6,786 nucleotides of DNA from Acholeplasmataceae bacterium. GTDB lineage: Bacteria; Bacillota_I; Bacilli_A; ML615J-28; CAG-698. The stretch is taken from contig DUVT01000075.1 in the NCBI GenBank assembly GCA_012840905.1, positions 1-6,786 on the forward strand. The letters are read 5' to 3'. Shown here one piece after another: positions 1 through 6,171 of this stretch. A program made the position numbers and the translations under genes. Every line of letters starts with the position of its first letter. Position 1 is the stretch's first letter. The notes under the pieces were generated by a model. The model saw only the letters and a program-made list of their open reading frames with translations, made no database searches and was not told the origin of the DNA.

Positions 1-1577
1 AAAGAAACACATTTAAGAATATTGGTGCAGCAAGTGAAACTGAAACACCAACTCATGCAAGATTAGGTGCTATTACTGCTGCATACTATGCAGAGAAAAA
101 TTCTGCTGAATTCAATATTCGTTTCAATGTATTTGAAAATAACTATCATTACATTACTCTAAGAGCTAATGCTAATAAAGCTGCATTAGAAGCTAATGGC
201 TTTACTTGGAGAGCTAACATCCTTTATAATGCATTTATTGATTCTGGCGATGTAGAATTCTACTATCAAAATATCGTTGCTTCTAGCGATACAGAAGCAA
301 GCAATATCAATAATGCATATATTGATCACAACTTCTATGGCAAAGATGCAGAAACTAAAGCAACTATTACAGTTGATCAATTCGATAATCATCTAGTTGA
401 TGAAAGTAATAAAGTTGTTTATGATACACTTGCTGATCTAGAAGCTGCAATCGAAGCTTATGACGAATTTGTAAAACCGATAGTTGTTGATAGTAAGCTA
501 GCAGATGTTGAAGTTGGTACAAAAGTTACTTACTTTGATTCTGAATTAGAAGTTGGCGTAAGTGCATTTGCAACATTAAAAGAAGCAGTAGATGCTGCAG
601 TAGCTGGAAAGATTATTATGGTTCTTCCAGGTGAATATACTGAAACTGAAGCTGTAGAAATTAATGTAAGTGATTTGAGAATCTATGGACCTAACCAGGA
701 TGTTAATCCAGTAACTGGTAAAAGAAATGAAGAAGCAGTAGTATTTGCAAAAGTAATCCTTGGTGAAGGTGTTAAGAATATTGAAATTAACGGTTTCAAA
801 TTCTTATTCCATCATACTGGTTCATTCGTATCTGGCCATGAAAATGGTAAGATTGATGGATTTACATTTGCATATAATATCTTTGATCTAGCTGAAGGTG
901 GATTACCAAGTGGTGCGAATGCTCCAATCAAGTTTATCCAAAAATCAGCAGAACAAGGAAATAAAAACTTCAGCTTCCTATACAACTATATTATGAATAC
1001 TCGCGATGACCGCGGCATTAGACTTTCATATATTGAAAACTTAACTGTAGTTGGTAATAAACTTGAAAATGTAAATGATGCTATTAGATTAAGAGATGAA
1101 AATGGCGGAATTACTGGTAAACTTATTGTTAAAGATAATGAGTTTGTAAATATTCGTCAATATGCTATCTTTACTCAAGATAATGCTGAAGTTACAGAAA
1201 TAGAAATTACTGGTAACTTATTTGATGGAACTGGTCAAGTCTATACTTCAGGTGCTATTTCTATTCGTAAATTAAGTATTGGTAATGATCCAATTACTGT
1301 AGTAATAGCAAACAACATCTTCAAGAATACTAAAACAACTGACATTGAAGTAGTTCACGATGCAGAGGAAGATGATAACATTACTATTACTATCAAAGGT
1401 AATGAATTCCACACAGTTGACTCAACTATTTATACAAATAGAGGAACTGGTGTTGTGAAAACTACATTCACGTTAGATAATAAAGTATTCGATGCAGAAG
1501 GTAATGAAATTGACCTAGCTACTTTATTCGAAGGAGAAGCTCCAAGAATTAAGAACGCTAGTTTAGAAGAAGAATAA
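1..1577 (+). CDS. Large parallel beta-helix (pectate-lyase-fold) repeat protein, 3' part only
   Basis: The reading frame is open from the left edge (first full codon at 3) to TAA at 1575-1577, giving 524 visible residues; the true start lies outside the window. The product is rich in short Asn/Gly-ended beta-strand rungs such as IEITGNLF, VVIANNIF and ITIKGNEF, typical of right-handed parallel beta-helices. Two modules are visible: one at residues 1 to about 120, and one entered at about 189-214 by the helix-entry pattern FATLKEAVDAAVAGKIIMV followed by LPGEYTE. Each ends in a similar acidic tail (residues about 121-150, and the last 40). It is probably extracellular, binding or cleaving glycans or acting as an adhesin, but no catalytic residues can be assigned and the signal peptide would lie upstream. 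The C-terminus ends in EEE with no LPXTG motif or membrane segment. An internal ATG at 618 could be mistaken for the start, but it lies inside the helix-entry motif and has no ribosome site. Confidence 0.85.
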   Translation, partial: RNTFKNIGAASETETPTHARLGAITAAYYAEKNSAEFNIRFNVFENNYHYITLRANANKAALEANGFTWRANILYNAFIDSGDVEFYYQNIVASSDTEASNINNAYIDHNFYGKDAETKATITVDQFDNHLVDESNKVVYDTLADLEAAIEAYDEFVKPIVVDSKLADVEVGTKVTYFDSELEVGVSAFATLKEAVDAAVAGKIIMVLPGEYTETEAVEINVSDLRIYGPNQDVNPVTGKRNEEAVVFAKVILGEGVKNIEINGFKFLFHHTGSFVSGHENGKIDGFTFAYNIFDLAEGGLPSGANAPIKFIQKSAEQGNKNFSFLYNYIMNTRDDRGIRLSYIENLTVVGNKLENVNDAIRLRDENGGITGKLIVKDNEFVNIRQYAIFTQDNAEVTEIEITGNLFDGTGQVYTSGAISIRKLSIGNDPITVVIANNIFKNTKTTDIEVVHDAEEDDNITITIKGNEFHTVDSTIYTNRGTGVVKTTFTLDNKVFDAEGNEIDLATLFEGEAPRIKNASLEEE

Positions 1578-1587
1578 AAAATAAAAA

Positions 1588-1629
1588 ATGAGTTTTACTG
1601 GTTTAAACATCAGTAAAACTCATTTTTTT
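1588..1629 (+). terminator. Rho-independent terminator of the beta-helix gene
   Basis: A perfect 13-bp stem (1588-1600 with 1611-1623) encloses a 10-base loop and is followed by a run of T to 1629. It begins 11 bases after the stop codon. An A-run before the stem lets it work in both directions in principle, but no minus-strand gene ends here. Confidence 0.93.
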
Positions 1630-1697
1630 ATTATAATTTTTTATGATTTTTAAAAAAACTTGTGATATTATTTATATAAATGGAGGTATGTTTAAAA

Positions 1698-2199
1698 GTG
1701 GAAAAACAAGCAAAAGAAATTTTAATTGAAGAAAGTAATAAAACTATAACGCACTACTTGAATTGATAAAAGCTGTACCTAGTAAAAAACGAAGTCTTTC
1801 AGTTGAAACAGAAGAAAGAGATAAAAATTTTCGTGATGTATTAATGCATTTATATGAATGGCATGCAATGTTAGAAAGATGGTATGTCGAGGGAATGAGT
1901 GGGGATAAGCCATTTATGCCAGCACCAGGTTATAAATGGCGAGATTTAGATAAACTAAATTATAAGATTTGGGAAACTTATCAAGATGTTACACTAAATG
2001 AAGCATTAAAAAATTCAAACTAAGTCATGAAAGAATAATGAATTTAATAAAGTTACATACTAATGATGAGATAATTACAAAAAAATATTATAAGTGGACA
2101 AAAACGAGTAATTTATTTAGTTATTTTGCAGCTAACACTTATGATCATTATAATTGGGCTATAGAAAAGTGTAAGGTTATTGCTAAGGCTCTAAATTAA
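1698..2199 (+). pseudogene. ClbS/DfsB-family (DUF1706) four-helix protein, broken by two -1 frameshifts
   Basis: A ribosome site TGGAGG at 1681-1686 precedes GTG at 1698. Three frames must be joined to obtain one protein. MEKQAKEILIEESNKT runs in the first frame, which stops at TGA 1764-1766. YNALLELIKAVP through EALKNSN runs in the second (to TAA 2021-2023). SHERIMNLIK through YYKWTKTSNLFSYF and ending VIAKALN runs in the third (to TAA 2197-2199). One missing base near 1744-1747 and one in the A6 run at 2008-2013 would restore about 167 residues, the usual length of this family. The central RDKNFRDVL, HLYEWHAMLERW and MPAPGYKW segments are the family hallmarks. The family contains ClbS, which protects producers from colibactin; most members have unknown roles. 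It may be a decaying gene or sequence error. The longest intact piece (from TTG 1763, 86 residues) lacks both ends of the fold. Confidence 0.82.
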
Positions 2200-2202
2200 G
2201 AT

Positions 2203-2242
2203 AAAATAAAAAAGTTGGTTTATAAATCCAACTTTTTATTTT
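2203..2242. terminator. Bidirectional terminator between convergent genes
   Basis: The stem AAAAAGTTGG (2209-2218) pairs with CCAACTTTTT (2228-2237) around a 9-base loop. A-rich sequence lies on the left and T-rich on the right, so each strand ends in a U-tract. It follows the ClbS-family stop at 2197-2199 and overlaps the last codons of the minus-strand radical SAM gene, whose stop is 2220-2222. It can therefore serve both genes. Confidence 0.88.
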
Positions 2243-3167
2243 CTAAATAGATTCCTTGATATAAATTGTTATTTCTTAAATACTTATCAATTTCATTCAT
2301 CACAACAAATTTCTTTCTGCTCCACTGTGGTTCGATTAAGTCAGTAGCTGGAGCATCGCCATTAACACGATGAATGATAATGTCTTGTTTTAAATGGGCA
2401 ATTTGTTCGGCTGTTACTTTTACATATTCATCCATTTCTAAAACTTTAAAACCCTTAGATTCATAGTATTTACCTAAGATAGTGTTTTTTAGAATAAATA
2501 GTGAGTGAATTTTTAAACCTTGAATATCTAATGTGTTTAAATGTTTTGCAGTTTCAAGCATCATTTCATAAGTTTCAAACGGAAGGCCATTTATAATATG
2601 TGCTATTACTTCAATGTTTTTACTTCTAAGTCTTTTAACTGCAGTTTCAAAATCTTCTAAAGTATAACCTAGGTTTAAAAACTTCATACTTTTAGGATGA
2701 ATTGTTTGTAAACCTAATTCAACCCAGACAGGGATAGTTTTATTTAATTCACCTAAATACTCTATTACTTCATCGCTTATACAATCACACCTAGTCGCGA
2801 TTGCTAAAACAACAATATCTTTATCTAGGCTTATTGCTTCCTCATAAAGATTTTTTATAGTTTCAAGTTCACCGTATGTATTAGAATTGGCTTGAAAGTA
2901 AACAATATATTTGCCTTCATTCCACTTTTTATGCATTCTCTTTTTTATAGTTTGAAATTGTGTTTTTAAGTTCTCTTCAGGATTACCAGCAAAATCGCCA
3001 CTACCCGATTCACTACAAAAGATACAACCACCACGACCTTTTGTTCCATCTCTATTTGGACACGTAAATCCCCCGTTTAATGAGATTTTAAAAACTTTAG
3101 AATTAAATTTAGATTTTAAGTAAGCATCTAGTGTGTTATATGGATGTTGATTAGTAAAATACTTCAT
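2220..3167 (-). CDS. ytqA: TIGR01212-family radical SAM protein (YhcC/YtqA type)
   Basis: The 315-residue product has the usual length for this family. The N-terminus carries the family signature TCPNRDGTKGRGGCIFC, with Cys36, Cys48 and Cys51 as the likely [4Fe-4S]-binding cysteines in the wide CX11CX2C spacing of this group rather than the classic CX3CX2C. Further conserved stretches are QANSNTYGE, the ELGLQTIH segment, HIINGLPFET and the C-terminal EPQWSRKKF. It should cleave S-adenosylmethionine reductively to start radical chemistry in the cytoplasm. In Bacillus subtilis, YtqA has been linked, together with the methyltransferase YtqB, to the mnm5 modification of tRNA wobble uridine (MnmL/MnmM naming). 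I recall that assignment rather than derive it here, and no ytqB-like gene is adjacent. The start is well set by AAGGAG (complement of 3172-3177), four bases before ATG. It is transcribed alone, divergent from the DegV gene. Confidence 0.92.
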   Translation of the reverse strand: MKYFTNQHPYNTLDAYLKSKFNSKVFKISLNGGFTCPNRDGTKGRGGCIFCSESGSGDFAGNPEENLKTQFQTIKKRMHKKWNEGKYIVYFQANSNTYGELETIKNLYEEAISLDKDIVVLAIATRCDCISDEVIEYLGELNKTIPVWVELGLQTIHPKSMKFLNLGYTLEDFETAVKRLRSKNIEVIAHIINGLPFETYEMMLETAKHLNTLDIQGLKIHSLFILKNTILGKYYESKGFKVLEMDEYVKVTAEQIAHLKQDIIIHRVNGDAPATDLIEPQWSRKKFVVMNEIDKYLRNNNLYQGIYLENKKLDL

Positions 3168-3259
3168 AGTACTCCTTACATATTTTTGTTTATTGTCATA
3201 ATTTTTAAAGATTTTTCATATATTTGAATAATCATCAAGAAATTACAAAAAAATTAGTG

Positions 3260-3279
3260 TATAATATAATAAATATAAT
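3260..3279 (+). promoter_or_regulatory. Probable promoter region of the DegV gene with tandem TATAAT boxes
   Basis: Three perfect TATAAT hexamers occur at 3260-3265, 3265-3270 and 3274-3279, between 43 and 62 bases upstream of the ATG. No good -35 hexamer stands 16-18 bases upstream of any of them, so which box is used cannot be decided. In such AT-rich DNA some of the hexamers may be chance. Confidence 0.5.
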
Positions 3280-3304
3280 TTATGTTGTAATTATTATAAC
3301 ATAA
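3280..3304. promoter_or_regulatory. 25-bp near-perfect palindrome, possible operator
   Basis: Arms TTATGTT (3280-3286) and AACATAA (3298-3304) are exact inverted copies, and the inner bases continue the symmetry with one mismatched pair around a central T (3292). It lies just downstream of the TATAAT boxes and directly upstream of the DegV ribosome site, where a repressor would block transcription. It does not resemble the FapR or FabT operators that I know. It could also form an RNA hairpin in the leader. The regulator, if any, is unknown. Confidence 0.4.
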
Positions 3305-3321
3305 TCTTAGGAGGAATAGTA

Positions 3322-4167
3322 ATGAAAATTAAGCTTATTTGCGATAGTACAGCAGGATTAACTCAAGACTACATAGAAGAAAATGATATTGAGATTGTTC
3401 ATTTAAATGTAATTATAGATGGTGTTGCATACAAAGATGATTTAGATATAACATTAGATGAAGTTATGGAGAAGTTTTATAATAATAGTAAAGTAACAAC
3501 TTCACAACCTTCACCAAGTGAATATGTAAATGCTTTTATAAAAGCTAAAGATGCTGGCTATACTGATATTCTATGTTTTACTATTTCCTCTACACTATAT
3601 GGAACATTTAACTCAGCAAAAATTGCTAGTGAAGAGATTAGTGGGATAAATATTCATATTATTGATACACTATCTGCTTCAATTGGTTCTGAATTAATAA
3701 TTCGTGAGGCAATTGATTATTTAAAAGTAAAAAGTTTAGAAGAAACACTTGAATATGTAGAACGACTAAAGGCAAATGCTGTTATTTTATTAAATATGGA
3801 AAACTTAACTGCTCTAAAAAAATCAGGTAGAATAACTAGAATAAAAGCAGCAATTGGTAATTTAATTAGAGTAAAACCAATCCTAGAATATATTGGTGGA
3901 AAGTTAACTGTAATTTCAAAGTTTAGAACAGAAAATGCAGTATTTAATTATATTATTGAAAGATTAAATAAAGTAGTAGAATTAGCAAAAGGTAAAGTGC
4001 ATGTCTATTTATCACATGTGAAGAGCCTTGAAAAGATTAGTAGGTTAAAAGAAATAATCGAAGCAAAGTTTAAGGAAATTAAAGTTAGAATGTGTAGAGA
4101 AATATCCCCTGTAGTTGCAGTTAATATCGGCTATGGTGGATATGGAATAGCTTGGGCATATGAATAG
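3322..4167 (+). CDS. DegV family protein (FakB-like fatty-acid-binding protein)
   Basis: The 281-residue product has the full DegV length and starts with the family's KLICDSTAGL (residues 4-13). TSQPSPSEY (60-68), SSTLYGTFNSA (89-99) and HIIDTLSAS (112-120) follow at the expected places, with the later KSGRITRIKAAIGNLIRVKP segment typical of the second domain. DegV/FakB proteins hold one fatty acid in a deep pocket. With the kinase FakA they present it for phosphorylation, feeding exogenous fatty acids into phospholipid synthesis. No fakA or lipid gene is visible here, so FakB activity is inferred from the family only. AGGAGG at 3309-3314, seven bases before the ATG, fixes the start. The gene has its own promoter region, a palindrome upstream and a terminator, so it is probably monocistronic. 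Confidence 0.93.
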   Translation: MKIKLICDSTAGLTQDYIEENDIEIVHLNVIIDGVAYKDDLDITLDEVMEKFYNNSKVTTSQPSPSEYVNAFIKAKDAGYTDILCFTISSTLYGTFNSAKIASEEISGINIHIIDTLSASIGSELIIREAIDYLKVKSLEETLEYVERLKANAVILLNMENLTALKKSGRITRIKAAIGNLIRVKPILEYIGGKLTVISKFRTENAVFNYIIERLNKVVELAKGKVHVYLSHVKSLEKISRLKEIIEAKFKEIKVRMCREISPVVAVNIGYGGYGIAWAYE

Positions 4168-4178
4168 TTTAAAAACTT

Positions 4179-4214
4179 GTCTAAAACATTAATTAAATGT
4201 TTTAGACGTTTTTT
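4179..4214 (+). terminator. Rho-independent terminator of the DegV gene
   Basis: A perfect 12-bp stem (GTCTAAAACATT 4179-4190 with AATGTTTTAGAC 4196-4207) with a 5-base loop is followed by G and six T (4209-4214). It begins 11 bases after the DegV stop. Confidence 0.94.
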
Positions 4215-4433
4215 GATTTCGTAATATTAATGTTTTAAAATGTAGTCGGATTAGAAAATATGCATAATTTAGGAAGGTGAAATTATTACTATAATTTTGA
4301 TTAAAAAAATCTGGTGGTTTTGTATTCGAAATAAACATAAAACATTTTTACCATGTAAGCTAACTTTTACTTTAAAGATAATTGAAGACTAATTACTTTA
4401 TCATAAATAGCCTGAAATTTTTATATACTTATA
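4215..4433. other. Intergenic spacer without a confident gene
   Basis: This is the remainder of a 266-base gap between DegV and the symporter gene. It contains an AGGAAGG (4271-4277) that looks like a ribosome site, followed by a 39-codon open stretch (4273-4389, stop TAA 4390-4392) with no ATG. No good hairpin or riboswitch motif was seen. TATACT at 4424-4429 and TATAAT at 4430-4435 lie at its right end and may be -10 boxes, but they have no clear -35 partner. Confidence 0.5.
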
Positions 4434-5717
4434 ATGGTGAAGCCATTGATTATAAGTGTAATTGTTTTGGGCTATTTTGTTTTAGCCGTTTTTTATTCAA
4501 TAAAATATAGATTTATTCAATTTAGGGCAGTAGGGGAAACCAAGAAAATTCTTGTTAGTGAGAAGAATAGATCAGCATATTCTACATTTATGTTATCAAT
4601 GGCTTCTCATATGGGAACTGGTAATATTGTAGGGATATCAACAGCTTTAATATATGGTGGTGCTGGTAGTTTATTTTGGATGTGGGTTTATACAATCTTC
4701 TCTGCGATTTTCTCTTTAATGGAAAATACATTAGCACAAGTATATAAAGAAAAGATTAATGGAGAAAATCGCGGTGGAGCATGTTTTTATATGAAAAAAG
4801 GCTTAAACAATAACTTCTTATCGCTCGTTTTTGCCTTCTTTCTCCTTTGTACAAACACAATCTTTTTTCAACCTTTACAAGTTAATACTATTAGTGAGAC
4901 AATAAATCTAACCTTTGGAATTGATAAAATTTTAATTTTAGTTGGTTTTGTTATTTTTACATATATTGTAATATTTAATGGGACGAAAAGAATTGTTAGG
5001 TTTAGTGAACTAGTTGTTCCTTTTATGTCTTTAACTTACTTGGCAGTGACATTTTTTTTAATATTTTTAAATATTGGAAATTTTGGAAGTGTAATTAAGG
5101 TAATCTTTCAAGATGCATTTAATTTAAAATCAATCCTAGCTGGTAGTTGTTGTTCATGTTTATTAATTGGCTTTAAAAGAAGTTTGTTTTCTCATGAAGC
5201 AGGCCTTGGAACAATGCCTTCAATTAGTTCAATGGCAGATGGAAAATATCCAATCAACCAAGGTTTTGTAAGTACTGTAGGTGTTTATGTTGATACACTG
5301 GTAATGTGTACTTTAACTGGATTTTGTATCTTAATCTTTACACCAGATTTAAGTAAGTTTGTTGGAGTAGATTTAATTATCTATATATTTGAATTAGAGT
5401 TTGGTGTATTAGGTTTTTATTTAGCTGGTTTCTTTATGGTTATTTTTGCGCTTGCAACTGTAGTTGGTGAGTTTTATTTAGGGGAGAGTAACTTACTTTA
5501 TTTAATTAAAAAGAAGAAGAAAAAAGGCATATTTAAAGTATTGTATAAATGTTTATTTTTAACTGGTATTTTTATTGGAACTACAAATAATACTCGTGAT
5601 ATATTTGTGATTGTAGATAGTGGAATGGTGTTTTTAGGAATTGCCAACCTATATGCTATTATTAAATTAAGAGATGTATTTGACAAAGAATTAATCAAAT
5701 ATTATGATCTTAAATAG
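4434..5717 (+). CDS. Alanine/glycine:cation symporter (AGCS) family transporter
   Basis: The 427-residue membrane protein is slightly short for the AGCS family (commonly about 440-480). The hallmarks are in order: YRFIQFRAVG (25-34), GTGNIVGISTAL (61-72), GGAGSLFWMW (75-84), GGACFYMKKGL (114-124), FKRSLFSHEAGLGTMP (247-262) and QGFVSTVGVYVDTLVMCTLTG (276-296). About ten hydrophobic segments are visible. It should import a small amino acid such as alanine or glycine with Na+ or H+; the substrate cannot be read from sequence. His254 stands where most members have Asn in the SNEAG motif, and GGACFY replaces the common GGPMYY, so it looks like a divergent branch. A K6 run (359-364) lies in a cytoplasmic-looking loop. 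The ATG at 4434 is the only start before an in-frame TGA at 4413-4415 and has no Shine-Dalgarno site. No strong terminator follows. It precedes the glutamate mutase region but is separated from it by two promoters and a terminator. Confidence 0.9.
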   Translation: MVKPLIISVIVLGYFVLAVFYSIKYRFIQFRAVGETKKILVSEKNRSAYSTFMLSMASHMGTGNIVGISTALIYGGAGSLFWMWVYTIFSAIFSLMENTLAQVYKEKINGENRGGACFYMKKGLNNNFLSLVFAFFLLCTNTIFFQPLQVNTISETINLTFGIDKILILVGFVIFTYIVIFNGTKRIVRFSELVVPFMSLTYLAVTFFLIFLNIGNFGSVIKVIFQDAFNLKSILAGSCCSCLLIGFKRSLFSHEAGLGTMPSISSMADGKYPINQGFVSTVGVYVDTLVMCTLTGFCILIFTPDLSKFVGVDLIIYIFELEFGVLGFYLAGFFMVIFALATVVGEFYLGESNLLYLIKKKKKKGIFKVLYKCLFLTGIFIGTTNNTRDIFVIVDSGMVFLGIANLYAIIKLRDVFDKELIKYYDLK

Positions 5718-5803
5718 TTATAATTTTTCATTTGAGTGAATAATTTATAATAGTAGAATGGTTTAAGTAAAAATTCACTTCTAGAAATTTCCACTAGTTT
5801 TAT

Positions 5804-5832
5804 TTGCAAAAAAACTAAATTTGATGTATAAT
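5804..5832 (+). promoter_or_regulatory. Sigma-A-type promoter of the structured RNA
   Basis: TTGCAA (5804-5809) and TATAAT (5827-5832) are separated by exactly 17 bases, a near-consensus vegetative promoter. The expected start at about 5838-5840 coincides with the first base of the closing stem of the predicted RNA, which strongly supports both calls. Confidence 0.85.
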
Positions 5833-5837
5833 ATATA

Positions 5838-6072
5838 TGCCTGGGAAGTTCGCGTTTTTATCAATATGCGAACCGAACAACAAAGTTATAGGAAGTTGAG
5901 GTATACTGGGCGTGAAGGCTCACGATGCGAAGAGTGAGAATCCCGAAAGTATGCAAAAAGAGATTTCCACCGTGTGAAAGACAGGTTTCACATAGTAATA
6001 ACGGCTTCCTGGGTACTAAATATTTATACATTTATGTATCTAGAAACCCGAGACTTAGTTCTCGGGTTTTTT
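5838..6072 (+). ncRNA. Structured noncoding RNA of about 235 nt, class not recognised
   Basis: The RNA runs from the predicted start of the promoter at 5804-5832 to the terminator at 6072. Hand folding gives the following helices. P1 closes the whole (5838-5848 with 6005-6015, 11 pairs). P2 is a hairpin (5849-5854 with 5867-5872). P3 is 5891-5896 with 5963-5968, extended by 5901-5907 with 5948-5954, 5908-5910 with 5942-5944 and 5919-5923 with 5934-5938. P4 is 5970-5973 with 6001-6004 plus 5974-5979 with 5986-5991, leaving a 9-base bulge. P4 abuts P1 directly, forming a multi-way junction with an unpaired A-rich linker (5873-5890). No open frame of note exists. It lacks the conserved cores I know for cobalamin, SAM, lysine, TPP, FMN, T-box, c-di-GMP, ydaO, M-box and glmS-ribozyme elements, and for RNase P, tmRNA and SRP RNA. 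It may be a stand-alone small RNA, or a terminated leader controlling glmS downstream. Local base composition is visibly more GC-rich than the flanks. Confidence 0.75.
6044..6072 (+). terminator. Rho-independent terminator of the structured RNA
   Basis: The stem AAACCCGAGA (6044-6053) pairs with TCTCGGGTTT (6060-6069) around a 6-base loop, with T continuing to 6072. Its GC-rich core makes it one of the strongest terminators in the window. It lies 28 bases after the closing stem of the RNA and 25 bases before the -35 of the next promoter. Confidence 0.93.
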
Positions 6073-6097
6073 AGTTTTTAGATAAGTTTGGAATGTC

Positions 6098-6126
6098 TTG
6101 AAAGTAAAACGTTTTTGGTATATAAT
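6098..6126 (+). promoter_or_regulatory. Sigma-A-type promoter of the glutamate mutase operon
   Basis: TTGAAA (6098-6103) and TATAAT (6121-6126) are spaced by exactly 17 bases. Transcription should start near 6133, leaving a leader of about 40 bases before glmS. This makes glmS independent of read-through from the RNA unit upstream. Confidence 0.85.
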
Positions 6127-6171
6127 TATAGATGATGTCAGTTTATTTTAAAATATAATGGAGGAAAATTA

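Noticed and set aside
186..392. 68-residue minus-strand open frame
   Set aside because: It lies wholly inside the beta-helix gene, has no ribosome site, and its Ile/Cys-rich product is what antisense reading of that repetitive gene gives.
618..620. ATG as start of a separate beta-helix protein
   Set aside because: The frame is open back to the window edge, the ATG falls in the middle of the helix-entry motif, and no Shine-Dalgarno site precedes it.
1666..1671. TATTAT as -10 of the ClbS-family gene with TG extension
   Set aside because: No acceptable -35 at 16-18 bases and many AT-rich alternatives nearby; too weak to annotate.
5498..5698. 66-residue minus-strand open frame
   Set aside because: It is antisense to the C-terminal part of the symporter gene; there is no ribosome site and the FFFFF run is the mirror of the lysine-rich stretch.
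5724..5790. Terminator for the symporter gene (GAGTGAA ... TTCACTT)
   Set aside because: The arms are only about 7 bases with a loop of more than 30 and no proper T-run follows, so a functional terminator is not supported.
5946..6004. T-box leader
   Set aside because: The AGGGTGGNACCGCG antiterminator sequence is absent; only a vague reverse resemblance exists around CCACCG.
6026..6039. Extra hairpin ATACA/TGTAT between the RNA and its terminator
   Set aside because: Five weak pairs in AT-rich sequence; likely chance, and not needed to explain the unit.
5838..6072. Cobalamin riboswitch ahead of a B12-dependent enzyme
   Set aside because: The B12-box consensus and the conserved GCCACTG core are not present; CCACCGU at 5967-5973 is only a superficial resemblance and is needed for P4 pairing.
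5838..6072. RNase P RNA, tmRNA, SRP RNA, 5S rRNA or classical 6S RNA
   Set aside because: The conserved GAGGAAAGUC, tRNA-like ends, GGAAGGAAGCAG and similar cores are missing, and the branched fold with an early hairpin does not fit the long-rod shape of 6S RNA.
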